In this document: one piece after another, positions 11,761-22,194 of the stretch
How positions within the stretch are numbered: position 1 is the first letter of the stretch
How the letters are laid out: each line of letters opens with the position of its first letter
Made by a program: the position numbers and the translations under genes
NCBI GenBank assembly: GCA_948567375.1
Contig: OX419756.1
Coordinates: 38,206,333-38,270,332 of the forward strand
Origin: Lunularia cruciata
Taxonomy: Eukaryota > Streptophyta > Marchantiopsida > Lunulariales > Lunulariaceae
Length of the DNA: 64,000 nucleotides
Direction of reading: 5' to 3'
The notes under the pieces: model-generated
The model's database searches: none
The model's input: only the letters and a program-made list of their open reading frames with translations
Told to the model about the DNA's origin: nothing

Positions 11761-11859
11761 TAGACCCTACCTTTGGGCAAGTTTGGTTCACACCTAGAGT
11801 TGTCCTATTAGACAAAAAAATGGGGATTTTCCATTTGGTGTGACCTTTAAGGAAGGTCT

Positions 11860-12080
11860 ACACACCAAAGAGAGGCTTATTAGACTTTGGTGTGCAACTC
11901 CTTATATTATGGAAGGCTATTGTTATTGATATTGAGCTATGGAAGACCAATGTGTAGAGATGTCCATGTTAGATCCAAATATGTCTAGAGGGTGGTTCTA
12001 CACCATACATCACATGAGAGGACCTCATTGTCCAAATTCAGCCTGATCATTTGACTATATCTTTGTAGTGATAACTCAAG
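11860..12080 (+). pseudogene. Retropepsin-like aspartic protease remnant
   Basis: One frame reads LLDFGVQLLILWKA near 11,878-11,920, placed like the active-site loop of retroelement proteases, where Asp-Ser/Thr-Gly would be expected. Here the Ser position is Phe. About 60 residues further on, peptide fragments around PDHLT lead into the conserved stretch at 12,090. Several stops and shifts. It sits directly before the methyltransferase module. Confidence 0.55.
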
Positions 12081-12084
12081 CCAT

Positions 12085-12600
12085 GTGATAATGGAAGAGT
12101 CATATGATGTGCTAGTTGGTGGAGCAATGTTATACCCCATGGGTTTCAATATTGACTATTGGGAGGAAATAGCTTCCTATAGGCCAAATTGGCCATCAAG
12201 GGAGGGATGGGTATGTTGCCTACCATGTGCTTTAGTAGTGGTAGTTTTGTCTCACTATAGTCAATGTTTATGGTATCAATTTCAAATTTTAGTAGTTTTG
12301 TTGCTAGGCTTGGTGAAATTTTGGAAGGAAATGCCCATATGGAAGATAACCCAGTACCAAAGGAAATGGATTGGATTTTGAGTACAAGTGGCATTGTTCC
12401 GTCCACCTTGGATGTTCTATTGAGGAGTTGTGAAGAGGTATTGCAGTAACATGCAGATCAATTGGCACAATAAGTTTGGAGTGGAACCTTTCTACCACAA
12501 AGAGACTAGTGTGAGGATGAGCCTCTAGAGTCTATCACCTTATCACCTTTGGATACCACACTTATTGCTTGGTAGATCCAACAAAGGGAGTATGTTGATT
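12085..12600 (+). pseudogene. Linker between protease and methyltransferase, frame-shifted
   Basis: Opens with ESYDVLVGGAMLYPMGF and IDYWEEIASYRPNWPS in one frame, a compact aromatic-rich segment that looks folded and conserved. It continues in another frame through LGEILEGNAHMEDNPVPKEM and LDVLLRSCEEVLQ. I cannot assign a domain; it may finish the protease or begin the methyltransferase. The frame changes near 12,250 and several stops show it is dead. Confidence 0.6.
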
Positions 12601-12601
12601 G

Positions 12602-13650
12602 GAGTTGTTTGGTGGCATTAGCACTAGACTAGTTATGGTACTATAGGCAAGTATATGAGTACAAAGGTACTTGTATATGGAGAGAGATGAGATTGCTAGG
12701 TGAGTCTTTGTACATTTGTGGTACACTTGGCCTATCAATATCTTGAGTTATTACTAATGTTAGTAGTTAGGGGTTACCAAAAGACCCTACAAATAGATAT
12801 TTCCTTGCTGGGATGCAAGATTTGAAGAAACATGGTCCTATTCATATGGTGATTCTAGATGGTCATGTCAAGGATATATTTGCATTGGCCAATGGCAAGG
12901 TCTATAAGATCCCCATTTTGGTATGTTTTGGGAGATGGTATGTATACTATAACATATCTAGGTTCATTAGTATGTTTCTCTAGCCTATATTTTGGAGAAT
13001 ATCACTTTGATGGGTGATTCTCATACGTGAGTGGTAGCAAGTACACACTAGGTCCAATCTTGGATGGGACCTCCCATGTTGTTGGATGCAGCCAAAGTGG
13101 GATCATGAGCTCCTTGTCTTAGTCTTTGGTGGACAAACCTCTTATCAAGAGAGGTTCTACAATGTGCTTATGATGGAATTTAATGACTAGACTACCTTAT
13201 TGTCAAAATTATTTTGGATGTGAGGTGCCAGTCTTTGACGGTGGTAGTGATTGACAGGTCACCTATGGGAATCATGAACCTTGTTAGATAGACTAGAGCC
13301 GCTTTACCCATACTTATGAGTCTCCAAAGCTCCCATGCTTTTCAAGAGGGAGGTCCTAGATTTGTTTGGAGCTCATAGTTATAGTAGTTGGTGCAGCCCA
13401 ACACCAATGAGAGGGAGTGGTGATGGGTTTTTGTCCCAATAGTACAATTATTATCATGCTTTTCAAGAGGGAGGTCCTAGATTTGTTTGGAGCTCATAGT
13501 TATAGTAGTTGGTGCAGCCCAACACCAATGAGAGGGAGTGATGATGGGTTTTTGTCCCAATAGTACAATTATTATGGCAATGCTAGAGGCGTCCAAGCAT
13601 CAGATGTTAGATTACGCTATAGACCTGAACTATTTGACCTAGATTGTGAG
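12602..13650 (+). pseudogene. DNA (cytosine-5)-methyltransferase domain inside the retrotransposon, decayed
   Basis: C5-methyltransferase motifs appear in order over about 310 residues. Motif I: ELFGGIST (12,602-12,625), the cofactor-binding loop. Motif II region: RYLYMERDEIAR (12,665-12,700). Motif IV: SCQG, with the catalytic Cys at 12,866-12,868; the usual Pro before it is Ser (a CCA to TCA change), and a one-base deletion lies just upstream. Motif VI: LENITLMGDS (Glu-Asn at 12,995-13,000). Then WWTNLL (about 13,127) and a C-terminal NERE...LEASKHQMLDYAIDLN segment resembling motifs IX-X. Many TAG/TGA/TAA codons interrupt it, and a 121-bp tandem duplication lies in the late part. C5-methyltransferases have been reported in a few charophyte-alga and dinoflagellate retrotransposons. 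Position between protease and RT shows it is element-borne, not a host gene. Confidence 0.85.
13334..13575 (+). repeat. 121-bp tandem duplication in the methyltransferase region
   Basis: Two adjacent units, 13,334-13,454 and 13,455-13,575, starting CATGCTTTTCAAGAGGG, with a single mismatch seen by eye. They cover the segment before motif X. The copies are far more alike than the surrounding decayed sequence would allow, so the duplication is young. Confidence 0.93.
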
Positions 13651-14039
13651 CCTTGGCATGGCAGAGCAACATAAGATGTGCTTGATAGACATCACCACTT
13701 GGACACTTATGAGCTCTATGCCTATGAAGATGATTAAGGCACATGTGGGGGTGGGGGATTGAGTGGGCATGGTATTCTTGGGACAAATCCAATGGCTAAA
13801 AATGAGAGTGGTCTACTTGGGTCCATCCAAGTGAGTGTGGTCTACTTGAGTTACACCATTGGTCTACTTGGGATGCATCTAGAGGACACATGGAGCTTAC
13901 AATAAGAGTAGAGGGAGTCTCCCATATTGAGATTGAGGATTCTAGTGGTTGGAGGCATGATATTACTATTACTACTCCCAAGGGCTTGATGTAGTAGCCA
14001 GCCAGTCCATCTTCTACTCCTACATCAATTAATTTGATA
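13651..14039 (+). other. Linker between methyltransferase and RT, decayed
   Basis: Frame fragments continue (for example GMAEQHKMCLIDITTW just after motif X), with no domain recognised. A short repeated phrase GTGGTCTACTTGGG occurs at about 13,808-13,870. Confidence 0.5.
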
Positions 14040-14419
14040 CTTTGAAGCCAAATATTGGACCTAAGCTTACAAGAGAAGAAAGATGGAGAGTTTGAAGGTT
14101 CCTGAGGAGCTAGATGTGTTGTTTTTCCATCAATATAAAGAATTTTGGTGCTCTAAAAGGATATGGTATTTAGATTGAGTTGACTAGTGATACATTAGTT
14201 TTTTGATATCCCTAGTGATATGAAGAGAGCATTGATTTAGAGCCAGAGTAGAGACTTTTTTGAGACTAGTTTGGTGGAGATTTCACATGGAACGTATGCT
14301 TCAACTAAAGTGATACCAACCAAGAAAGATATGCATGACAACTACACAAATAAGTAGATGTGTGGAGATTACCATCCTATCAACCTATAGACTAGGGTTG
14401 ATAGGTATACCATGCCTAT
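14040..14419 (+). pseudogene. pol: Reverse transcriptase N-terminal part (family P copy 2)
   Basis: Fragments such as LVEISHGTYAST, IPTKKDMHDNYTNK, MCGDYHPIN and VDRYTMP correspond to fingers/palm blocks 1-2 of Ty3/gypsy RT (the K-D-G-x-R-M-C-x-D-Y-R-x-L region). Stops interrupt it. The frame ends at 14,419, where a foreign element is inserted; RT resumes at 18,172. Confidence 0.8.
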
Positions 14420-15189
14420 TGTGGTATACATATTTTTTGGGTTTTGGATAGTTTTTAGGAAAATTTGAAGAAGAAGTACATTAGTAAAGCCTAAAGAGGG
14501 CTAAACGGGAAAGAAATAAGAAGAAGCATGTGTTTGGGGCAAACCCAAAGTCGACCTTGGGTCAAGACCAAAGGACCCAAGAGGGACAAGACACAAAGAT
14601 GAAGAAGTCCAGACTTTGTATCAAGTGGTGTGGTCTGCTCCAAAGAACTGGTAACAAACTTTTTTGGAGGCGGCCCAATCAAGAAAGTACACAAGAAGAA
14701 AGTAATGGCCTCATGATCAAGATGTTCTTAATAGTGATAGGAAACCAATCCCACAGAATTGGTGACTAGAAAGGAGAAAAAAACTGAAGAATGACTGATC
14801 AGCGCAGGACTATAAAATCAAGAGTTTTGCAAGAAAGCAGCACAATGTCCAGACGCTACCCTGTCCCTATTTAGAGTCAACCCAAAGTAATGCAAATTGC
14901 ATATCCATAAGAAGAAGAGTGGGTTAGGATCTCAAGAATGATCTTTCACAAGAAGAAGGTGAGGAAACACACAATGACCCCGAAAGTGAGTAAGCAGAGT
15001 GCGGTGAGTGGACTTTGCAATTTGTAGTTAGAAGTAAAAGTGCGGATCAAAGTCTTGGCAAGACTTTGTATCACGTTCTTGGCCTAGAACTAGAACTCCA
15101 ATTTTCCAGGTTTCATTGTAGAAATCACCGCAAGCAATTGCAAGGATGGACTAAAGCACAAGGGGAAGAGAAGAAACCCATCTTGACGG

Positions 15190-17378
15190 ATGGAGTCGGA
15201 TTGGAGAGTAGTCCTAGGGAGAGAGGCAGGAGAGGTAGGAGGTACCACCTTCTATTGGAAGTGTGATGCTTCAAAAGAGACTATCAAAGTGAGGAACTTG
15301 TTCAATCAACCTCTAACCAAGAATGGGTATAAGGTGGATAGTGATAGAGACCCCAAGCGGAGAGGGATTGTTAGAACGATGATGGCAATGTTCAAATGAG
15401 AGCAAACCACCTATATTATGATGCAACAGGCGGTGTTCTTTCACCAAATGTTTGTAGGAGAGGTAGTAGATTGGGCAAAATGTGTGCATCAGAGAGTAGG
15501 GCAGATGATTTTGGGGTGGAGAATGGATATGCCACCGCATTATTTCATGCCCTTTGTAGTGCATTTTTACTTTGGGTTGAACTTGTTGACTTCGGAAGAA
15601 AGAAATCAAATGCACTCGCACTTTCATCCGGATCTATGGAAGGAGGCAGATGCAGATGAACAATATTATATGGAAAGGGCGCAAGACAGGGATGAGTACT
15701 ACAAGAAAAGTGGGAAGGAGAAGATTGTAACAATTGACATCCCAAAGGCTAGAAAGAGAACCAAGCTTGAAAGTTGCCTTGCGACAGTTCAGCTCCCGAA
15801 GGTGCCAAAGCTTAACCCAACGACAATGATGGTGAAGATGAAAGAATCCACACCAAAAGGAAAAACTGGATCGAAGGAATAAGCGTCAGGAGAAGAAGAA
15901 GAGTTCACTCTGCAAAGTGAAGAATCAAGTAGTGGCAATGAAGGTGAGGTAGAGGTTTAGCAAACCTAAACGCCGATGGTGGATGCAAAGAAGCCAAGTC
16001 CAAAATTTTTTCTGATTGAACGGGGAGGTGAGAAGAAGAAGGAAGAAGAAGTCATGGCACAACCACAAACTGCAAGACAGAAGAACAATGTGCATGCAGC
16101 CGAGGTAGGGCCTAGTAAAGTTGTCATGGAAGGAGAGGAAGCTTAGATGGTGAAACCTTGAAAGTACAAAGATCATGACTTTGGAGTAAGGTGCAAGAAG
16201 TAGAGTTGCTGGAAGATGAAGACAAAGGCCGAGCTGATGACAAGAAATGTGAAGGAGTGGAGTATTTCTGAAAAGTAGTGTGTCCGTTGTTGGTGTTCTT
16301 GCAGTATAAGAAAGTAGAGATGGTGAGTGCCAATCTTGATGTACGTGATGAGTTGGCAGTAGTGAAGAAATGGAGTATAGAAACCTTGTTGTTGCAAAGT
16401 AAGCTAACAAGAGTAAAGATGGAAGCCAAAGAACTTCGGGTGGAGGAGATTCTTTGGAGTAAGCACTTTGAAGTCATGAGGGAAGACTTAGTAAAATGTT
16501 GTGAGGAGGCAAAGGAGATGAAAACTTTGGTTGCGGTGTTGAAGGGAAAAATCATAGATGCTTGAGTCAAGTTAATACACTCAAAGGCAAGTATAGTAAT
16601 GACAGAGTAGGAATTGGAAAGTCTCAAGAAGAAGGCCATTGAGAAAGATCAAGCCTAGCAGCGAGAGTTAGCAGAGCACGGTAGAGAAGAAGATTGATTG
16701 CAAGGATTGGTGAGGGTAGTAGAGGAGCAAATCTTTGTGAATCAAAGAGAGAAGGAGGCATTGAAGGCTGAATTTAAAGATGTGTTAGACGAGCTCTAGA
16801 TGTATCATAATGAATTGGAGGAAGAAAGAAAGAAGGAGAAGCTCAAGATTGTAGGAGAAGCTCAAGATGGTAATTGTGTAAATGAAATCAAGGCGATGTT
16901 GAGCATGGAAGTTGAAGGTAAACTCAAGGAAGCAAGATTGCATGAGCTGAAATTATTGGTACAAGAGACGTGCAAGAGAAAGGCAAAGGACATGGAGTTG
17001 AATAATTTGTTAATTCATCTGCGAGAACGTGTAGATAGGAAGATGTTAGAGGTAGGAGACAATGTGTGTCTTAGATTGGATCTTGTTGGGACACAGTTAG
17101 ACAAACTTTCTAGTGAGGTACAAGAAGTAAGAAGACCCTAAGTAGTAGAAGTAGGAGTACAAGTGTCTTTGGAGTTGTCATCTGAGACATTAGAGAAGAG
17201 TGGGGTAGAAGATAATGAATTAGACAAGGTACCCACTAGTGCAATTGTAGTTTGTAGTGAAGACATTATAGAAATAGAAGAGTTAGGAGTAGGATTGAGT
17301 AGACCCAAACATAGTGAAATTCTTGAGAGATCATTGGGTTTGGAAGCCAAAGTCGAAGTAGACATTGAATTGGAGTAG
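15190..17378 (+). pseudogene. Unrecognised gag-like/coiled-coil protein of the inserted element
   Basis: A reading frame of roughly 700 codons, broken by stops and one or more frame changes. The N-terminal part (15,190-15,880) starts MESDWRVVLGREAGEVGG and has a globular, Trp/Phe/His-rich region (QMFVGEVVDWAKCVHQRVG, PPHYFMPFVVHFYFGLNLL, HPDLWKEADADEQYY). The middle (15,880-16,260) is rich in Lys, Glu and Ser. The C-terminal part (16,278-17,141) is a long charged, heptad-like coiled coil (KEARLHELKLLVQETCKRKA). Stops are mainly CAA/CAG/CGA-derived TAA/TAG/TGA. No RT, integrase or zinc knuckle. I do not recognise the family. Confidence 0.6.
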
Positions 17379-18171
17379 AAACCAATTTTGAGATTTGAAG
17401 AGGCAGATATGAAGAGTTGCATTGCCATTTTGGATTTGTAGGTTTGTAGAGTTGTTACAAATGGTATAGTTGTTAGTAACTGTTGCTTGCTTTACTATTT
17501 AAGGGGAGCATTCACAGTCATATGTTGTTTGGTATTCATAATTTCTGAGAATAGAAAAAGCAAAGTGCTGATTTTAGTGCTCGTCGCGTGAGCTTGATTC
17601 CGAGTATCAACGTTGTGTGTGTGTTTCTAAGTCTGTGGAGAATTCTGAAGTGCAAATCAGAGTGTGTTGGATGTTAGATTATGCAGCTTGATCTTCATTC
17701 TGTGTGTTTGATCCAAAGAGAAGTGCAATTAGAGCAATGCCTTGACAGATTTGAGAGGAATTGCAATGTTGGTATTATTTTGCATTTGTGAGTGCAATGC
17801 AATGTTGATGTGAAGAAATTTTGCTCAAGGAAGTTGTGCCTTCAGTGGAGGGGTGGAATACAATTTTGAGGCAAAGTTGTTTTGCAGTGAAGTGCCATTT
17901 TCAAGAGAATCAGAATCCTCACAATCAAGATTGTTTGGAAAGAATTGATGGAGTTGTGATTAAGTGTGACAAATTGTTATGATGAGACTGCAAATCAGTG
18001 CTTGTTACTCTCTTTTGGGTGTAGTTGCTACTTGAGAGATTAAAGATGCAGCCAAGAAGAACTACATTGTGACATTTGACTTTATATTTGACCAATTCTA
18101 ACTAGTATCTCTCCAAGAATGAACTTTACTTACCTGATTATTGCAAAAGTGATATTTGCCAAGTTGTCACA
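17379..18171 (+). other. 3' non-coding end of the inserted element, possible LTR
   Basis: About 790 bp with no open frame, GT- and TG-rich, containing a TATA-like CTATTTAAGG near 17,500 followed by a TGTGTGTGTG run near 17,615. It ends in GTTGTCACA at the insertion boundary. This fits a 3' LTR with its own promoter, but no matching sequence was found at the 5' end. Confidence 0.4.
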
Positions 18172-20121
18172 CCTAAAGTAGAGGAGATCTTTGATGCAAT
18201 TGGGTATGCAAAGGTCTTCAATACTTTAGATCTTTGAGCAAGATATCATCAATTGCCAATTAGGGAGGAAGACAAGTCCAAGACACATTTTGGGCTATTG
18301 ATCATCATGATAAGGATGTATTATATCAATGGAGATTCTTATCATTTGGGTTAAAGAATGCTCCTACCAAGTTCTAGAGGATCATGGACAAGATACTAGT
18401 ATGATTGGGTTTTGCTTGGTACTATATTGATAATATTTTGGTCTACAACACTATTTTTGAGAAGCATAAGAGACATTTGTTGGAGGTGTTTGAGAGGTTG
18501 AGATCTAAAATTACATCATGTGAAGTGTAGATTCTTCCACAAGGAGGCTGAGTATTTGGGTCACACTATATACCTTGGAGTACTTGATTTGCAGTAGACC
18601 AAGGTGGAAGCTATTGCATGCATTCTTGAGACTATCCATGTGAGAAACTATTCCTTGGGTTGGCAAACTTCTATGGCCAATATGTTTGAGGATTTAATGC
18701 CATTGCCAAAGCCTTGATGAAGCTAACCAACCTTACATAGAAGTGGTGTTGGGAAGATGAGCAAGAGAGAGATTTTATAGAGCTCAAGGACAGATCGACA
18801 TCTGCCCCTATTCTTAGGAGATCAATCAAAGGATGACAATTCCAAGTTCATACTAATTGGAGTACATTAGGGCTTGGAGTAATGCTCACCCTATAGGATG
18901 ATGAGGAAAAGGAGTTTTTGGTGGCTATGCTAGTTGCTCCAACAATTCAAGGGAGAAAATTATAGTTCATATGAGGGAGAATGTTTGGCAACAATATGGG
19001 CAGTTGCACATTTATGATGTTACCTATTTGGTAACCCTTTCACTCTCATCAATGATCATCAACCACTAAAGTGGTTGATGGAGTCCAACAAGATTTCAAA
19101 AAATCTTTCATGATGGGCTTTGAATTTATAAGAGTATGATTTCATGGTTATTCACAAACCTAGAGTGGTGAATCATGATGCAAATGGGTTTAGTAGAAAC
19201 TTATGTCCTAGCCAATAGGATCAGACTAGAGCATGTTGGCATGGTGAGACAAATGAGGAGATAGTGCTAGGTTGCATGCATCTAAATTTCTATTTTTATT
19301 TTTGAGGCCATGGTGATATCTCTCTTAGCACATATAGGAGTAGTTGTTGAGGTCATAGATCCAAAAGGTGGAGATATTAGTGTAGATCAATTGGACATTC
19401 ATGATGATGTCTTAGTGATAGATTATCTTCATATTGGTGTTGTAGATGGCACAATTGGTGCCAAGGAGAGAGACTTTGACCTTTAGCAAGCAAATTTGGA
19501 GGGTAAATATCTTCTTCATGTATGGGAAGATGGTAGAGTGCAAGTAGTACCACTTCCATCTCAAAGACCACAGTTGGTATATCATGCTTATGATGATATT
19601 TTGGAATAAGGTGTCCATATAGCTTACTCCAAAGTCATTATTGATGGCACAATATGCATACCAATGTGTAGTGGTTTATTGCTAGATGTGTGGTTTGTGA
19701 CCAAGTTAGAGCATCATTTAATGGTCCTATGCCAAAATTATACCCATTACTATCATGGGATTGGGTTATTGTTGGAGTTTGGAATTTAGAATTTATTGTA
19801 CTTTTATCATTGATTGTGAGACATCATTGACATTTTTTGGTTATGGTGGTAACACTTCTCCAAGTGGATTCAGTTGGTGGCACTTCCTGATAAGTCTAGT
19901 GAAGGGATAGCTTACTTGTTCTTGGATTAGGTTCTTGGTCATTTTGGTGTACTAGTTGAGGTTTTGATTGATCAAGGTACAAAGTTTTTGGAAGAGTTTT
20001 AGGTCTTGTGAGACAAGGCCTTGAGCAATCATTGTACTACTTCTTGAGATCACCTTGATATAGACGTCTTAGCAAAGAGAGTGGTTTTGATGATGAAGAG
20101 AGGATTGCGTAAGTATAGTTT
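18172..20121 (+). pseudogene. pol: RT C-terminal part, RNase H and integrase of family P copy 2
   Basis: Resumes with VEEIFDAIGYAKVFNTLDL and runs through the RT active site, which reads YIDN at 18,423-18,434, so the second Asp of Y-x-D-D is lost by a GAT to AAT change. From about 18,650 it parallels copy 1 base by base: RNase H, then the integrase zinc region near 19,680 and the core near 19,800-20,110. Many nonsense codons and indels. The frame is cut by a solo LTR at 20,122. Confidence 0.88.
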
Positions 20122-20727
20122 TGTAATACAATAAGCTAGACATATTATCTCAAGATGGGAATTGGCTTGGTACTATCTTTAAAGATGTTATATATGATGG
20201 TCTAAGTAGATCAGATAGAGGTGTCACCAAAAGAGTACTTTCTCTAATAGGGTAGAGGTTAGAAATACCTTGAAAACTTCAAAGCCAATTTTGGAGGCTT
20301 AAATGGATGAATTAGGCCTTGAAAAATGAAAATGATCTCCTGTGATCTCCTTCAAGAAGTAAGGCATTTTTTTCTCCTCCCTTCCTTTTTTGTCTCATCA
20401 AGAGCTTTCCAAAAATACTTCACTCATGATGTTTTGAGCTTCCTATAGGAAGATTCTCAAAGATTCCTTTTGGTCAAACTTGTTTGACCAACCAAATAGG
20501 ACAAGGATTGACATGTCACCAATCCATGCAACTAATCTAAGGGTGGATCTTGCTGACATGTCACCGATCCATGTATTTGATCCAAGGATGTAGTTCTCTT
20601 TGAGTGGATCTTCTTTGCTATATATCAAAAGCAAGGTGCTATTTTTGGGACACCAGAGTATTGAGGAATGAAGCTTTATGTTTTTCTTGTGTTTCACTTG
20701 GGGTTCTCTTGTCCTTAGAATATTACA
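20122..20727 (-). mobile_element. Solo LTR, family A, copy 2 (antisense)
   Basis: 606-bp unit in reverse orientation, with GTAATACAATAAG at the left and GAATATTACA at the right. The flanks are AGTTT (20,117-20,121) and AGTTT (20,728-20,732), an exact 5-bp duplication. The uninterrupted target is visible in copy 1 near 1457-1470 (AAGTATGGTTTGCAGAG), proving the insertion point within the integrase. Confidence 0.96.
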
Positions 20728-21400
20728 AGTTTGTAGAGAGGCCATACAAGAGATTGGAATCTCTAGTTACCTTAGTTGGCCATGGGATATTGGTTCAATT
20801 GGCAAGTCTCCTTAGCATCCTTCTCTCCTTACTTTCTACTCTATGGAGAGGATCCAAATTTTCCTATAGCCATTCATTGTGATGCTACTATAGTTTTGGA
20901 CTTGGATGATCTAGACGTTTGGGTGAGTGCATGTTCTCAATAGGTAAAGATCTTTTGGAGAGTGATGCTTATGGCCTTGGAGAACTTAATGATTGCTCTA
21001 CCTTACACTATTCTGCTATTTAAAGATGAGGTTATAGACCCTTGATCCATCAATTCATCCAAGTGACTATGTACATCTATAGCAAACTACATGTTGACAC
21101 TTGATAGCAACACTATCTTGAGAGTGCATGAGATCTTGCCTTCTAAAGATTTTAATTTGGACGGACGTGATGGTGTTTTTTAGAAAATTCATGTGCACAA
21201 TTGTGTGCCGTGACACCTTCTAAACATTGATAGCACTATAGACCCAAGCTTGAGGTGTATGTTATGTGGCTCTTCTAGTAGAGTTGCTACTAGATTGGTG
21301 TGTGATAGCTATTCAAGAGGATGACATATGGCATGTTTGACTTGTCTTGTCACAATAATTTCTCAAGGACAGTGGTTATGTCTTAGATGTACTTGACATA
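20728..21400 (+). pseudogene. pol: Integrase C-terminus and PHD remnant of family P copy 2
   Basis: Continues the integrase after the solo LTR and parallels copy 1 positions about 1465-2175. The PHD finger is recognisable (CMLCGSSS, then CDSYSRG, HMACLT, QGQWLCLRC) but one zinc Cys is Tyr, and a stop precedes the His. A short deletion removes the linker before it. Confidence 0.85.
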
Positions 21401-21545
21401 TAGCAAGTTCATCCTTTACGTGATATAGATTACAAACATACAACTAACAATGGACCTCTTGATCTTTGCACACCATAGGCGTATCACATACTTGGAGTAA
21501 ATGGCTATTTGGAGTTAGAGGGACCTTAACGCTAGTTAGGGGGCA

Positions 21546-22194
21546 ATTTAGCACTTTAGAGTTCATTTATGACTTATATGTGAGTTGTGCTTCTATAGTG
21601 TATGATGTTGATAATGATGTATGTTGTGTAGAGATGTGTATATGCATGATAACTATCATGACATATGTAGTACAAAAGCTAGTTTGCTCAGACATTGGAG
21701 TGGTAGTGTTGACAATCATAGTTATTTTAGTAGTTGCTCATGGACTACTTGATGGTGGCAAGATTTCATGTTAGGGCTACTTATCACATGGTCGGACCCA
21801 CCATCACTTGCACCGATTGCACCATCGAATGTGTTGTCAATGACATCATTAGGGTTAGAGACCTAGGTCCAATAGAGGGGTATACTTTTGAAGTGCATCT
21901 CTAGAAATTTCACTTCCTTTGAGTTCTTGGGTATGGTGGGCAAATGCCGGCGAGTGTCACCTAGAGTCTCTTAGCTAAAATGGGTGTGGCTTGATTATAA
22001 TCAATGCTTGATTATTGGGATATTGTTGAATGAAGGATAGAGTATAGATCTGATTTGAGTGTGATTCAAGTGGAAGCATGAACTGATTATTGTTGCACCT
22101 TGAGTTCATGAATAAATTATGTGTGAGTTGTGCTTCTATAGTATATGATTTTGACAACAATGTATGTTATATAGGAATGTATATATGCATAATA
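21546..22194 (+). repeat. 3' LTR of family P copy 2
   Basis: Follows the G-rich tract TTAGGGGGC. Aligns with 2345-3002 in full, including the roughly 100-bp repeat at both ends (21,546-21,655 and 22,092-22,194). TG/CA ends are mutated. Confidence 0.85.

Larger units (their letters stand above)
14420..18171 (+). mobile_element. Unclassified 3.75-kb element inserted in the family P RT
   Basis: Begins TGTGGTATACATA and ends GTTGTCACA, so it has the TG...CA ends of an LTR-type element. It is flanked by CCTAT (14,415-14,419) and CCTAA (18,172-18,176), a 5-bp target duplication with one mismatch. Removing it joins the two halves of the RT. Inside is one long, decayed gene (about 15,190-17,378) with no pol domain. 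I could not see a matching pair of LTRs, so its class is open: a non-autonomous gag-only LTR element with diverged or truncated LTRs is the leading guess. Confidence 0.7.
11761..22194 (+). mobile_element. Ty3/gypsy family P, copy 2 (methyltransferase- and PHD-bearing), with nested insertions
   Basis: Decayed copy holding, in order: retropepsin (about 11.86-12.08 kb), a linker, a DNA cytosine methyltransferase (12.6-13.65 kb), RT N-terminal part (14.04-14.42 kb), a foreign 3.75-kb insertion, RT C-terminal part, RNase H and integrase (18.17-20.12 kb), an antisense solo LTR, the integrase end with PHD remnant (20.73-21.40 kb) and the 3' LTR (21.55-22.19 kb). From the end of RT onward it aligns with copy 1. 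The gag side and 5' LTR are not clear; LTR pieces at 7.4-9.0 kb may belong to it. Confidence 0.85.

Noticed and set aside
12085..13650. Methyltransferase as a host chromomethylase or DRM gene
   Set aside because: It has no BAH, chromo or UBA domains and sits between protease and RT of a retroelement, so it belongs to the element.
12602..13650. Methyltransferase as a bacterial contaminant or restriction-modification gene
   Set aside because: It is decayed by the same transitions as the flanking retroelement and continuous with it; no bacterial gene structure nearby.
15925..16639. Minus-strand 161- and 171-codon frames opposite the coiled-coil gene
   Set aside because: They are mirror frames of a charged, purine-rich coding strand (Ser/Leu/Phe-rich translation) and have no independent support.
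20122..20727. Family A units as MITEs
   Set aside because: They have TG/CA ends with only 6-bp inverted termini, 5-bp duplications, and lengths near 600 bp, which fit solo LTRs.
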